A stretch of 64,000 nucleotides of DNA from Candidatus Acidiferrum typicum (GTDB taxonomy: Bacteria > Acidobacteriota > Terriglobia > Acidiferrales > UBA7541), in NCBI GenBank assembly GCA_025463055.1, contig JAOAPV010000119.1:1-64000 (forward strand), read 5' to 3'. Shown here one piece after another: positions 52,575 through 62,748 of the stretch. A model generated the notes under the pieces. The model searched no databases and was not told the origin of the DNA. It saw only the letters and a list, made by a program, of their open reading frames with translations. The position numbers were made by a program, and so were the translations under genes. Each line of letters opens with the position of its first letter. The stretch's first letter is position 1.

Positions 52575-53249
52575 TTACAAAAGGCGCCCGCCACAGTCGG
52601 CGGCCGCTACGGGTGCACGTACATTTCGTGTTGCTGATTGTGTGGGTCTCGAGCGAACGTCAGGGTCGGCTGATCGGAGGGCCCCTGGCACGAATTCAAA
52701 GAGGCTGGATGGCGTCCTTGTTCCAAGGAGGGAGCCAGGGCGCATACGGCGCTGGAGTTTTCGGCCACATGCCGGTGAAGGAGCCGAGGAATGGATATTC
52801 TTCGGGTCGGCGGCATAGGCGGCGCGGACTGGATTCATCCAGATGTACCAGGCAACGTCGTCGGGCGAGTCGTTGCGGCGGAGGATGTGGTCGTAGAATT
52901 TTTTCTGCCAGAGAGGCTTTCCTGTTTTTCTCTCGAACGGTATGGATGTTTTGGTTCTAAAAGCCTTTATGAATTGGAGGAGATTGCTGGTTTGTTGGAG
53001 CCCCTCAGTGAGGAGATGAACGTGATTGGGCATCAGACAGAAGGCGTGAATAGCGAAGTCGTGGGACGCGGCGTCAGCACGAAGGATGTTTAGAAACCAA
53101 TTGCAGATTCTGGGCGTGATGAAGATATTGCGGCGATTGGCGCAGCAGATTGTGACGAACGACCAGTTTTTGCCTATGTATCTGTCTTGCGGTAGGCGAA
53201 TGTTTTTGTGGTGGAAGGTCATGTGTAGGGACGGCCAGAGCGCAAACAC
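52575..53249 (-). CDS. REP-associated tyrosine transposase (RAYT, Y1 HUH)
   Basis: This single-strand-specific Y1 transposase relative of TnpA(REP) has the HUH metal site in MPNHVHLL (His76, His78) and, as catalytic Tyr candidate, Tyr119 in the WQKKFYDHILRR segment. It is up to 224 residues; a start at Met10 is possible. REP-A elements lie just outside on both sides, the left one being read through as the final codons APVAAADCGGRLL, so the natural C-terminus may have been shorter. RAYTs mobilise or maintain cognate REPs. Nothing marks a classical IS end or target duplication. Confidence 0.82.
   Translation of the reverse strand: MFALWPSLHMTFHHKNIRLPQDRYIGKNWSFVTICCANRRNIFITPRICNWFLNILRADAASHDFAIHAFCLMPNHVHLLTEGLQQTSNLLQFIKAFRTKTSIPFERKTGKPLWQKKFYDHILRRNDSPDDVAWYIWMNPVRAAYAADPKNIHSSAPSPACGRKLQRRMRPGSLLGTRTPSSLFEFVPGALRSADPDVRSRPTQSATRNVRAPVAAADCGGRLL
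52584..52616 (+). repeat. REP-A element at the transposase 3' end
   Basis: A full 33-base unit with one change (CCACAG for CCACGG), followed by a further shared tail TACATT..GTGTTGCTGATTGT. The last codons of the transposase run through it. Confidence 0.75.
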
Positions 53250-53314
53250 ATGCGAAATGACCGTTGGCGATCGTTTTCAGCCTATTGGAATAACGTTAGT
53301 GGCGCTAGAGCAAA

Positions 53315-53347
53315 GCGCCCGCCACGGTCGGCGGCCGCTACGGGTGC
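53315..53347 (+). repeat. REP-A element upstream of the transposase
   Basis: A full 33-base unit in the same orientation as the 52584 copy, with the same extended tail (TACATT..GTGTTGCTGATTGT) to about 53372. The two copies bracket the transposase. Confidence 0.78.
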
Positions 53348-53425
53348 CAATACATTCTGTGTTGCTGATTGTCGCGATTTTCGACGATACATTTGGTGTT
53401 GATAAGCCGGAGACAAGAAGTTCGA

Positions 53426-54793
53426 TTACATGTCACCTGGGGAGAATTGGCTGAAGGCGTCGGGGGCGGCTTCCTCGAATCTGGTTAGGCGGCTGCGGAA
53501 TACGAAGCGGACGGTGTCTGTGGGGCCGTTGCGCTGCTTGGCTATGCGTAGCTCGGTTTCTTCCCGTTCTTCGGGGGTGGCGCCGGCTTTGAAGAAGTGC
53601 GGGCGGTAGATGAACATGACGACGTCGGCGTCCTGCTCGATGGCGCCGGATTCGCGGAGGTCGGAGAGTTGGGGGCCGCGCTCGTCGCGTTCGGGGGCGC
53701 GGGTGAGCTGGCTGAGGACGAGGACGGGAATCTGCAGCTCTTTGGCTAGACCTTTGAGGGAGCGGGAGATGCTGGCGACTTCTTCCTGACGATTGCCGAA
53801 GCGGCCGCGCGCGGTGATCAACTGCAGGTAATCGACGATCAGGAGCGAGAGGCCTTTGTCGCGCTTGAGGCGGCGAGCCTTGGCGCCGATTTCGAGGACG
53901 GAGATGGAGCCGGCGTCGTCCACCCAGATGGGGGCGGAGGAGATGGTGCCGAGGGCTTCGGTCATGCGGCGCCAGTCTTCGCGGGAGAGATGGCCGGTGC
54001 GGAATTTGTGGGCGTCGATCTGGGCGACGGAGGCGACGAGGCGCTGGAGGAGCGACTCCTTGGACATTTCGAGGCTGAAGACGGCGACGGGCTGGCCGGC
54101 GCGGATGCCGATGTTTTCGGCGAGGTTGAGGGCGAGCGCGGTTTTTCCCTGCGAGGGGCGCGCGGCGAGGATGAGCAGCTCGGAGGCTTGCAGGCCGGAG
54201 GTGAGCTTGTCCAGCTCGACGTAACCGGTGGGGATGCCGGTGATGCTCTTGCCTTCGCGGAAGATTTTTTCGAGGCGCTCGAAATTGTCGCGGACGATGT
54301 CTTTGACGGGGATCAGGCCGGCGCGGATGCGGTCTTCGGCGAGCTGGAAGATGGAAGACTCGGCGTTGTCGAGGATGGCGTCGGCGCCGTCTTCGCCTTC
54401 GAAGGCGCGCTGCTGAATATTGTGCGTGGTGTGGATGAGATTGCGGAGGATGGCTTTTTCTTTGACGATGCGCGCGTAGTGCTCGATGTTGGAGACGCGG
54501 GGCATGCCGTCGGCGAGAGAGGCGAGATAGGGCGCGCCGCCGGCGGCTTCGAGCTCGCCATGGCGGTGAAGCTCTTCGGTGAGCGTGATGAGGTCGATGG
54601 CTTGCTGCGCCTCGCCGAGCGCGATCATCTGGGTGAAGACGCGGCGGTGCTGATCGAGGAAGAAATCTTCAGGCTTGAGATTTTCGATGGCGGCGTTGAG
54701 GGCGTTGTTGTCCAGGATTACGGCGCCGAGGACGGAACGCTCGGCGTCAAGATTATTGGGGAGCGGCTTTTCTAGAGTGGAGTCGGAGGGCAT
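53426..54793 (-). CDS. dnaB: Replicative DNA helicase
   Basis: DnaB unwinds DNA ahead of the replisome. The 455-residue protein has the N-terminal DnaG-interaction domain (about 12-115, LDAERSVLGAVILDN) and a RecA-type motor with Walker A ARPSQGKT at 211-218, Walker B LLIVDYLQL and the terminal motif QRNGPTDTVRFVF. It closes the conserved run rpsF-rpsR-rplI-dnaB, but a terminator and a 400-base gap separate it from rplI, so it probably has its own promoter. Confidence 0.96.
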   Translation of the reverse strand: MPSDSTLEKPLPNNLDAERSVLGAVILDNNALNAAIENLKPEDFFLDQHRRVFTQMIALGEAQQAIDLITLTEELHRHGELEAAGGAPYLASLADGMPRVSNIEHYARIVKEKAILRNLIHTTHNIQQRAFEGEDGADAILDNAESSIFQLAEDRIRAGLIPVKDIVRDNFERLEKIFREGKSITGIPTGYVELDKLTSGLQASELLILAARPSQGKTALALNLAENIGIRAGQPVAVFSLEMSKESLLQRLVASVAQIDAHKFRTGHLSREDWRRMTEALGTISSAPIWVDDAGSISVLEIGAKARRLKRDKGLSLLIVDYLQLITARGRFGNRQEEVASISRSLKGLAKELQIPVLVLSQLTRAPERDERGPQLSDLRESGAIEQDADVVMFIYRPHFFKAGATPEEREETELRIAKQRNGPTDTVRFVFRSRLTRFEEAAPDAFSQFSPGDM

Positions 54794-55140
54794 AGGTTAT
54801 CTTTTGTGTTCGCTTTATTTTCGCCTACGGTAACACAGACTCCTTTTGACGCGCAATATCGAGTTGCACGGATGGTTGCTGACGCGAATTTATTCAGGTG
54901 GCGAGGACGATTGTCCGGGCTCGACCGATTCCCTGTTTTAAGCGTGAGCGCATTGTGGCGGGAAGATTGGCGCACGTCAATTGGACTGAGGTGTGAATGG
55001 TTTTGGAAAAGTGCAAAAGTTTTTTTGATGCGAGCGGCGGAAAAAGAAAGATGAAAAGACAAAAAGAAAGATAACGCAGAGACGCTGAGGACGCGGAGGA
55101 AAGAAAGAAGGGCGCAGGATGCTGCGCCACTACACGGGAA
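54794..55140. other. Gene-free stretch upstream of dnaB
   Basis: About 350 bases that are AT-richer near dnaB. It contains the phrase AACGCAGAGACGCTGAGGAC and a short GCGCAGGATGCTGCGC hairpin of the kind scattered through the window. No reliable gene or promoter was seen. Confidence 0.4.
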
Positions 55141-55171
55141 TAAGAAAGCCGCCGCTGGTGAGAGCGGCGGC
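55141..55171 (-). terminator. Rho-independent terminator of the ribosomal-protein operon
   Basis: GCCGCCGCT and AGCGGCGGC form a perfect 9-bp stem with a 6-base loop. On the minus strand the stem is followed by TTTCTTATT, 26 bases past the rplI stop. Confidence 0.8.
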
Positions 55172-55196
55172 GGTTTCATTTCATGAAATTCAAATA

Positions 55197-55643
55197 CTAC
55201 GATTCTTTGTCGACTTGGGCTTTTACTTCGGCGGTTACGTCGCGGAAAACTTTTATGGTGATGGGATATTCGCCGAGGGCGCGGATTGGTTCCTTGAGCT
55301 GGACCTGGCGCTTATCGACCTTGAAGCCTTGCGCCGCGAGAGATTCGGCGATGTCGGCAGTGGTTACGGAACCGAAGAGCTGATCGTTCTCGCCGGTCTT
55401 GCGCGTGAAGCGGACAGCGACGCCGTTGATGAGCGCGGCTTGCTTTTGCGCGGCGTCCATCTCGGTGGCGGTTTTCTTGGCGAGCGAATTGCGAATGCGC
55501 TCAAGAGCTTTCATGTTGCCGCTGGTGGCTTCGATGGCGAGCTTGCGCGGCAGCAGGAAATTGCGGGCGTAGCCGGGCTTTACGGTGACGATGTCGCCGC
55601 GGTGGCCGAGCTTGTCGATGTCTTCTTGCAGAATGATTTCCAT
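55197..55643 (-). CDS. rplI: Ribosomal protein L9
   Basis: L9 bridges the L1 stalk region of the 50S subunit. At 148 residues it has the N-terminal domain MEIILQEDIDKLGHRGDIVTVKPGYARNFLLPRK-like signature (read in part), the long connecting helix, and the C-terminal domain ending EVKAQVDKES. It lies downstream of rpsR, separated by a REP-A copy. Confidence 0.96.
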   Translation of the reverse strand: MEIILQEDIDKLGHRGDIVTVKPGYARNFLLPRKLAIEATSGNMKALERIRNSLAKKTATEMDAAQKQAALINGVAVRFTRKTGENDQLFGSVTTADIAESLAAQGFKVDKRQVQLKEPIRALGEYPITIKVFRDVTAEVKAQVDKES

Positions 55644-55670
55644 GATGCTTCTCTTTGCTCCTATTTAGAG

Positions 55671-55703
55671 GCGCCCGCCACGGTCGGCGGCCGCTACAGT
55701 TGC
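55671..55703 (+). repeat. REP-A element between rpsR and rplI
   Basis: A 33-base unit with two changes at its 3' end (CTACAGTTGC in place of CTACGGGTGC). It lies in the 137-base gap between rpsR and rplI and would form a hairpin in the operon mRNA. Confidence 0.7.
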
Positions 55704-55780
55704 CTTTGCTGCGATGGCGGTACTGCGTTTGAAAATCGTTTCGTGCTTACTGCTCAAAAGCGCCAGCCTGAAGGCCGCCG

Positions 55781-56347
55781 CTACGTTTTTGGCGCGTCGG
55801 TTTCTGGCGGCGGTGCTTGTGGCGCTGCGGCTGGTGCCGCTGGTACGTGTGCGGCTGGCGTTGCCGGTGCGTGAGGTTGCTGCGCTGCGGCTGGTGCGTG
55901 CGGAGCTCCTGCGCCTGCGGTGCCCGCGGCGGCTACTGGGCGCGGGGCATGGGTGCCTGCGGCGCTGCCGGCGAAGGGCATGAGCGCGATGTTGCGGGCG
56001 CGCTTGATGGCTACGCCGAGCCAACGCTGGTGGCGCGAGCAGACGCCGGTCATGCGGCGCGGGAGAATTTTGCCGCGCTCTTGCACGAACTGCGAGAGGA
56101 TGTCGGCGCGCTTGTAGTCGATGAAGTCCATCTTCTCGACGCAAAACTTGCAGACTTTTTTCTTGCGGAAATATTGGCGCTTGCCGCGCGGCCGTCCGCC
56201 GGGACCGCCAGGTCCACCGGGGCCGCCTTCGCGACGAGGACCACCGTGACCGCCGCCGGGGCCGTGTCCGCCACCGTGACCACCGGGGCCTTCGCGACGC
56301 GGTGCGCCGCTGGGGGCTTGCGATTGCTGTCTTGGTTCGTCTGCCAT
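55781..56347 (-). CDS. rpsR: Ribosomal protein S18 with long low-complexity extensions
   Basis: S18 binds S6 and 16S rRNA at the platform of the 30S subunit. The conserved core is at about 57-127 ([45 protein letters not shown]). Typical S18 is 75-90 residues; this one is 188, with about 55 extra N-terminal residues rich in Gly, Pro, His and Arg ([15 protein letters not shown]) and about 60 C-terminal residues rich in Ala, Pro and His. The frame is strongly GC-biased, so repeat expansion is likely. It lies between rpsF and rplI. Confidence 0.92.
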   Translation of the reverse strand: MADEPRQQSQAPSGAPRREGPGGHGGGHGPGGGHGGPRREGGPGGPGGPGGRPRGKRQYFRKKKVCKFCVEKMDFIDYKRADILSQFVQERGKILPRRMTGVCSRHQRWLGVAIKRARNIALMPFAGSAAGTHAPRPVAAAGTAGAGAPHAPAAAQQPHAPATPAAHVPAAPAAAPQAPPPETDAPKT

Positions 56348-56442
56348 AACTGCCTGCCTTTCTAAATTGGTGCGAAAACTTTTTCGGTGCGAAGAGCCCG
56401 CTTCGGAAAGCGGGCGCTATAAGAGCTAACTACAAATACTTG

Positions 56443-56871
56443 CTAGCTGGCTGGGGCTTGCTCTGGCGCTGCGGGTGGGGCCGCGGGTGCCGGTGCGGGA
56501 GCGGCGGCGGTGCGGCGCGGACGACGGGCGGCGCGCAGCTCGCGCTTGTGCGTTAGCTTTTTCTGGCGCTTCAAATCTTCGTCGAGGCGGACGGTCAAAT
56601 ATTTTATGACAACGTCTTGCACTCGTAGGCGGCGCTCGAGCTCAGCGATGAGCTCGTGGTGCGCGGTGCGAATCTGTTGATAGACGTAGATGCCCTCGCG
56701 GTGCTTGTCGACGCGATAGGCGAGCTTGCGCGTTCCCCAATGCTCGGTCTTTTCAATTTTGCCGCCCTTTTCCGCGCAGGTGTGCTCGATGCCGGATAGG
56801 ACTTTCTTGATTTCGTCTTCCGGGGTGGCCGGACGGGTGATGAAGATCAGATCGTACAAACGCTCTTCCAT
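56443..56871 (-). CDS. rpsF: Ribosomal protein S6 with Ala/Pro-rich tail
   Basis: S6 pairs with S18 on the 30S platform. The start follows GAGG at 6-base spacing. The core (about 1-100) has YDLIFITRPATPEDEI, KIEKTEHWGTRKLAYRVDKHREGIY and VIKYLTVRLDE. The tail is basic and then Ala/Pro-rich (RRTAAAPAPAPAAPPAAPEQ), paralleling the tail of its partner S18. It heads rpsF-rpsR-rplI. Confidence 0.95.
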   Translation of the reverse strand: MEERLYDLIFITRPATPEDEIKKVLSGIEHTCAEKGGKIEKTEHWGTRKLAYRVDKHREGIYVYQQIRTAHHELIAELERRLRVQDVVIKYLTVRLDEDLKRQKKLTHKRELRAARRPRRTAAAPAPAPAAPPAAPEQAPAS

Positions 56872-56976
56872 TGATGACCTCTTTCCTTCTGTTCGCGGGC
56901 ACTGGCCCGTGAAAACCTTTTTGTCGGCGCCCTGCGGCGCTGGCGAGTCCAAAGACTCGCCATTACATTCGCCGGG

Positions 56977-57573
56977 CTAAAACCCAGCCTCTACATCCGG
57001 TGCTTCGGGCTTGCGGCGGTTGTACTTTGTCATTGCCGCGTCTAGCCCCTGCGTCAAAATCATTTCGACCGCATTGCCCGCTTCGTCAATCATTTCCGCG
57101 GCTGCTTCGAGCTCCGCTTTCTTCATTGGCCGGAGGACGTGTTCTCTCCGACTGCTAAGCCTGTGCTCGGGACCGCAACCTAACCTGAGCCTGGCAAACT
57201 CTTGCGTGCCGACGGCGCTGATTACGGACTTTGCGCCGTTGTGGCTGCCGGCGCTGCCATCCGGATGAATCCGGATGGTGCCCAGCGGCAATTGCACCTC
57301 GTCCCACATCACCAGCAAATCGCTTACGTCCAGCTCGTACTTGGCCAGCAGCTCTCGTACGGAGATGCCGCTGAGGTTCATGTACGTTTGCGGCTTGGCG
57401 AGGAGAATTTCTTCTCCGGCCAATTTGCCGCGGCCTACCAGAGCCTTGCCTTCCGGGCGCTCTACGCGAATGGAAGCGCGATTCGCGAGTTCGTCCACGG
57501 TCATGAAACCCAAGTTATGCGGCGTCCACTGATACTCGGGATCGGGGTTGCCTAGTCCGACGATTAGCCGCAT
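56977..57573 (-). CDS. pth: Peptidyl-tRNA hydrolase
   Basis: Pth recycles tRNA from peptidyl-tRNA released by stalled ribosomes. The 198-residue protein starts MRLIVGLGNPDPEYQWTPHN with the catalytic His near 19, the TYMNLSG Asn near 65, and the Asp in VMWDEVQLPLG near 90. The SHNGAKSVI loop is present. It lies between rplY and rpsF as in many genomes, about 100 bases from rpsF. Confidence 0.95.
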   Translation of the reverse strand: MRLIVGLGNPDPEYQWTPHNLGFMTVDELANRASIRVERPEGKALVGRGKLAGEEILLAKPQTYMNLSGISVRELLAKYELDVSDLLVMWDEVQLPLGTIRIHPDGSAGSHNGAKSVISAVGTQEFARLRLGCGPEHRLSSRREHVLRPMKKAELEAAAEMIDEAGNAVEMILTQGLDAAMTKYNRRKPEAPDVEAGF

Positions 57574-57659
57574 ATGTCTTCAACACGTGAAAAGCCGCCG
57601 AGGAAAAACCCTTCGGAGCGGCGCAGCATTCTGCGCCAGTACAAAGGACGCGGGCAAAA

Positions 57660-58406
57660 CTACTTTTTCTTCTCCTTGTCGCCCTTGTCGGATTTTTCGG
57701 CGGCCTTGGGCTTGCCTTCGCCTTCGGCACCTTCTTCGCCTTCGACTTCTTTCTTGCCCTTCTTGATGACTTCGGGCTCGGCGGGAGTTGCAGCTTCGGT
57801 GGCTGCGACTTCGGCGGGCTTCTCTTCTTCGACCTTGAGAGCTACGACGTGCGCGAGAACCTGCTCCGGGTCGGTGAGCAGCTTTAACTTGCTGGCATCG
57901 AGTTGGAGGTCGCGCGCGCGAAGAGCATCGTTGAGCATCAAGCCGCTGACGTCAGCTCTAAATTCGCTGGGAATATCGCCGGGCAAGCATTCGATTTCCA
58001 CTTCTCGGGTGACCACCTCGAAGACGCCGCCCTGGACTTTTACGCCAGCGGGATCGCCGAAGGTGTGCACGGGAACCTGGACGCGCATGCGGACGTCCAT
58101 CGCGACGCGGAGAAGATCCACGTGGAGCAAATTACCGCTGACCGGATCGTTGAGCCAGTCTTTGAGAATGGCAGGCTCATGCTTGCCGTTGAGATCGACT
58201 TGAAACAGAGTGTTGTGGCCGCTCTGTGAGCGCAAGATCGAATTAACTTGTTTGGTGTTGACCGAAAGCGTGATGGCCTCGCCCTTGCCGCCATAGAGGA
58301 CAGCGGGGACTCTGCCGCTCGCGCGCAAGCGGCGAGCCTCGTTTTTGCCCCGCTCGGCGCGGGGGGCTGCTTCCACTACGACTTTTTCTTGTTGTTTCTG
58401 AGCCAT
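57660..58406 (-). CDS. rplY: Ribosomal protein L25/Ctc (long form)
   Basis: This 248-residue TL5/Ctc-type L25 binds 5S rRNA. The N-terminal L25 fold (about 1-105, LRASGRVPAVLYGGKGEA) is followed by the Ctc beta domain (about 106-195, GVKVQGGVFEVVTREVEIECLP). A highly charged tail of Glu and Lys follows (KKEVEGEEGAEGEGK). It lies between prs and pth, its usual place. Confidence 0.95.
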   Translation of the reverse strand: MAQKQQEKVVVEAAPRAERGKNEARRLRASGRVPAVLYGGKGEAITLSVNTKQVNSILRSQSGHNTLFQVDLNGKHEPAILKDWLNDPVSGNLLHVDLLRVAMDVRMRVQVPVHTFGDPAGVKVQGGVFEVVTREVEIECLPGDIPSEFRADVSGLMLNDALRARDLQLDASKLKLLTDPEQVLAHVVALKVEEEKPAEVAATEAATPAEPEVIKKGKKEVEGEEGAEGEGKPKAAEKSDKGDKEKKK

Positions 58407-58460
58407 GCTAGTTCCCTTCCTGTCTTTCCAACCGGCCGGGCTAAAGCCCGGCAGCTACAA

Positions 58461-59405
<945 letters not shown>

Positions 59406-59558
59406 GTCGCGTTAGCTCCAGGTCTATCAACAAACAGTACGATTTAAACCGGGCGGTCGAAGCCGCTGGGACGCGCTAAAGCGCGCCCCTACAACACCAC
59501 GACAATTGTTTTGATAGCTGTGACGCGAAGACGCTGCGGTTCAGAGGCTTGCGCACGT

Positions 59559-60455
59559 TTACGGCGCGCTTTGGACCTTGCGAAGATACCTGTCGCGCGA
59601 AATTGTTTCGCAAACGAAGGTTTGTTCGTCCTGAAACCCGACAGCGGCTCGGCGCGCCAACGCTGGGCTCGGGAAAACTCCAAACACCGCCGAACCGCTA
59701 CCCGCCAGCGAGGCTTCTGTAGCTCCTCGTTGAAGCAAAGCCCTCTTGATTTGAGCTAGTCGAGGGTGACGCTGAAAAACCGGCCGTTCAAAATCATTGA
59801 ACAGGCCGCTTCCCTGCGTGCTCCAGCATAGAGAACAGAACTTCCAAAGTTTAGAGGTAGAGCGCCTTTTTGTCAATGCAGGCGCCTTGAGCCAACGGTA
59901 GGCGTCGGGAGTCGGAACGTGAATGTCTTTTGGCGAGACTACCAATAGGGTGAGCTTTGGAACGTCGGGCAGAGGGTAGATTTCATCGCCACGACCGATG
60001 CCGAGGGCGCGACCGCCGAAAAGAAAAAACGGGACATCGGCACCGAGAGAAGCAGCAATTTCCATCAATCTCGGCGCAGGGACATTGCGGCGGGTGAGCC
60101 GGAGGTATCCGCGCAGGGCGGCCGCAGCATCGCTCGAACCGCCACCGAGACCGCGGCCGGCAGGGATTTTCTTGCGGAGATCAATTTCGACGCCGGAGCG
60201 AATCTCAAGCTCACGCCGCAACGTATCCACGGCTGAATATACGAGATTCTTACTGACGGGTTCGAGAGAGAGGGAATCGTTTCCCTGAATATTTAGACAA
60301 ATGCCGGAGGCTTTAGAGTCGCGCAGCGTCAAGTCGTCATGCAGCGAAATGGTCTGAAAGACAGTGCGGAGTTCGTGATAGGTATCCGCGCGCTTGCCGA
60401 GAATGTCCAGCCGCAGATTCACTTTTGCAAAGGCTGGGATTCGGATTTCGCGCAT
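59559..60455 (-). CDS. ispE: 4-diphosphocytidyl-2-C-methyl-D-erythritol kinase
   Basis: IspE phosphorylates CDP-ME in the MEP pathway, between the IspD and IspF steps. The 298-residue GHMP kinase has AFAKVNLRLDILGKRADTYH at the N-terminus with the catalytic Lys, and PAGRGLGGGSSDA at 98-110. GSGSAVFGVF near 259 is the third motif. It starts just three bases past the stop of the TPR gene, so they share a transcript. Confidence 0.95.
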   Translation of the reverse strand: MREIRIPAFAKVNLRLDILGKRADTYHELRTVFQTISLHDDLTLRDSKASGICLNIQGNDSLSLEPVSKNLVYSAVDTLRRELEIRSGVEIDLRKKIPAGRGLGGGSSDAAAALRGYLRLTRRNVPAPRLMEIAASLGADVPFFLFGGRALGIGRGDEIYPLPDVPKLTLLVVSPKDIHVPTPDAYRWLKAPALTKRRSTSKLWKFCSLCWSTQGSGLFNDFERPVFQRHPRLAQIKRALLQRGATEASLAGSGSAVFGVFPSPALARRAAVGFQDEQTFVCETISRDRYLRKVQSAP

Positions 60456-60458
60456 GCG

Positions 60459-62564
60459 CTATTGCGGCTTAGCTTCTTGCGGCGACGATTTTTGGGCTAC
60501 ACGATGTTTGGTTTGGCCGAGCTTTTTCTCGATCTCTGCAATTTTATCATTTTCGACGTCGGCGGGCAGAGCGTGGCGCCATTCGGATAGGGATTTTTCC
60601 CACTCGGAGGCAGCGAGTTCGTTGCGGCCCAGCTTTGCGTAAACATCACCCAGGTGAGAGTGGATGGTAGGGTCATGACTGTCGCGTTCGACGGCTTTGC
60701 GCAAAGTAGCTTCGGCCTCGGTGAGCTTGTTTTGCCTGTAATAGATCCAGCCCATGCTGTCGAGATAAGCGCCGTTGTATGGCTCTTCTTTCAACGCGCG
60801 TTGAACCAGATCGGCGGCTTCATCAAGACGCTGCCCGAGATCGCCAAGCATGTAGCCATAGTAGTTGAGCACAGACCCGCTCTTGGGATTAACGGCCAAA
60901 GCTTTCTTAAATTCGGTCTCGGCACGATCGAAAAACTTCTGGCGCTCATAGATGGCGCCGAGAACAAACCAAACCATTTCATTGTCACGAGGGCGGCCGG
61001 GCAAGACTTCAGCTGCGTGCGCTGCGTCTTCGGCTTCTTTGAAGCGCTTTGCGCGTTCATAGACTTGCGCGATGTTCAGGTACGTGTCGCGGTCGGCCCC
61101 GGATTTGGTTAGCTGGACGCCAAGCATCTTCACAGCTTCTTCGGTTTGCTCGTTTTCGCCTAGGAGCAATGCCTGACTAGCGCGGATTCCGGGATCATTA
61201 GGATATTTGGCCAGCGCTTCCCTGCCCGCCTGCAACGCTTTCGGCAGCTCTTTGGCCGAACGATAGGTATCCATGATGAGTAGCCGAGCGCGGTGGTCTT
61301 CGTCATCGCCCAGATGGCCCAACTCGTTAAAGGTGAAAACGGCGGCCTGGTAGTTCTGGCGTTCTTTGTAAAGCTGGCCGAGTTCCTGATAAAGAATCGC
61401 GAGGGAACGGCGGCGCGATGGGAGCACCGCGGACTGGCCCTTAACGCCCGTAATCGCGTCAGAGAGGACGCGAATAGCGTCATCATAGCGACCTTGCGCC
61501 TGGTAGAGCATGGCCTCGTTATACATAACTTCGAGGCTGCCGGGAGCGTACTGGCGCGCTTTCAGGAGGCTTTCTTCGGCGCGGTCGAGTTGATGCATCT
61601 CGCGGTAAATTTGCGCGATGCGGAGATAAATGTCGGCGTCATCGGGCATCAGGTCAGCGAGCTTCTGGTAGACGGCGAGCGCGTCAGAATATTTCTCTTC
61701 GGCCATTAGAGTTTGGCCGAGCCCGCGCTGATGGCTCAGCTCGGAGGGATCCAGCTCGACGGCTTTGCGGTAGGCCTGTTCGGCCTTAGGAAGATCTTTG
61801 GTCTGCGTGTACGCGTCGCCTAGAAGGTCCAGCAGAGGCGCGGAAGGCGCACGATTGGTCATGCCTTCGAGCAGAGAGACGGCTTCGGCGGATTTGCCTT
61901 GGTCCAGAAGGAGTTGCGTGAGCTGCTCGATGGCGGGTTCGTTCTCCGGATCATCTTTCAAGATGCCGCGGAGGACGGCTTCAGCCTTGTCATGCTCATT
62001 GCGCAGGCGATAGAGACGGGTTAGCCAGAGCGCGGATTCCGTGTCGGACGGGTCGAGGCGGTAAATTTCCTTGTATTGCTCGATGGCTTTTCCGGCGACT
62101 TCAGATTGGCCGACGCCGGCGCTCAGGTCGCCGAGGCTGCGAAGGTAGATTCTGGCGAGCAGGCGGCGGGTGGGGACGTCATCGGGATGGCGCTTGAGAA
62201 TTTCCTGAGCTTCCGTGACAGCGTCGTGAGTCCGCTGCCCTTTCCAATACATTTCGGCTAAGCGTTCGCCGATAACCGGGGACTTGGGGTCGAGCGCGTA
62301 GGCTTTCTTGTAAAAATCGATGGCTTGGGAGGCATATTCGGGTTTGCTGGTGTTCTCGTACTGCTGCTCGTAGATGTGGCCCATGGTGTAGTCGAAATAG
62401 GCGGCAGCGCGGGAGGAGGGCTCGGCAGTAGATTGGGTTGAGCGATTTTCCTCGGAGGGAGAGGCGGCATCGGCGGGCTTCGCCGGTGCTTGTGCCTGCG
62501 CATGCGCGGCAAGCGCGGCTGCAGAGGCAAATAGTGCGGACAGTGTGAATCGGTAAAGTTTCAT
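60459..62564 (-). CDS. Exported TPR-repeat protein
   Basis: This 701-residue protein has a signal peptide ending AAHAQA, an Ala/Pro-rich linker (about 22-50), then about sixteen tetratricopeptide repeats to residue 660 (AEQAYRKAVELDPSELSHQRGL-type units). The tail is basic. Periplasmic TPR superhelices act as scaffolds for envelope complexes or lipoprotein and pilus assembly. No partner is suggested by neighbours apart from ispE, three bases downstream. Confidence 0.9.
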   Translation of the reverse strand: MKLYRFTLSALFASAAALAAHAQAQAPAKPADAASPSEENRSTQSTAEPSSRAAAYFDYTMGHIYEQQYENTSKPEYASQAIDFYKKAYALDPKSPVIGERLAEMYWKGQRTHDAVTEAQEILKRHPDDVPTRRLLARIYLRSLGDLSAGVGQSEVAGKAIEQYKEIYRLDPSDTESALWLTRLYRLRNEHDKAEAVLRGILKDDPENEPAIEQLTQLLLDQGKSAEAVSLLEGMTNRAPSAPLLDLLGDAYTQTKDLPKAEQAYRKAVELDPSELSHQRGLGQTLMAEEKYSDALAVYQKLADLMPDDADIYLRIAQIYREMHQLDRAEESLLKARQYAPGSLEVMYNEAMLYQAQGRYDDAIRVLSDAITGVKGQSAVLPSRRRSLAILYQELGQLYKERQNYQAAVFTFNELGHLGDDEDHRARLLIMDTYRSAKELPKALQAGREALAKYPNDPGIRASQALLLGENEQTEEAVKMLGVQLTKSGADRDTYLNIAQVYERAKRFKEAEDAAHAAEVLPGRPRDNEMVWFVLGAIYERQKFFDRAETEFKKALAVNPKSGSVLNYYGYMLGDLGQRLDEAADLVQRALKEEPYNGAYLDSMGWIYYRQNKLTEAEATLRKAVERDSHDPTIHSHLGDVYAKLGRNELAASEWEKSLSEWRHALPADVENDKIAEIEKKLGQTKHRVAQKSSPQEAKPQ

Positions 62565-62748
62565 CGGCGCCCCGAAAACAAAAAATTATCCCATGCGACC
62601 CAAACGCGGTCAAAAGCAAATTGGCGCGGTTTCCAGGGCCGAAGAGTTACTGGGAGTAGGATGCAGCAAGGAAGCGAAGCGTTCTAGGGCGAATTTTGTA
62701 TAAGAAAAAGGGGTTGCATTTCTACCGTACTTCTGCAACCATCGAAAT

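Noticed and set aside
59406-59558. tRNA between prs and ispE, sometimes found at this position
   Set aside because: No T-loop or anticodon arm could be recognised; only repeat-like hairpins are present.
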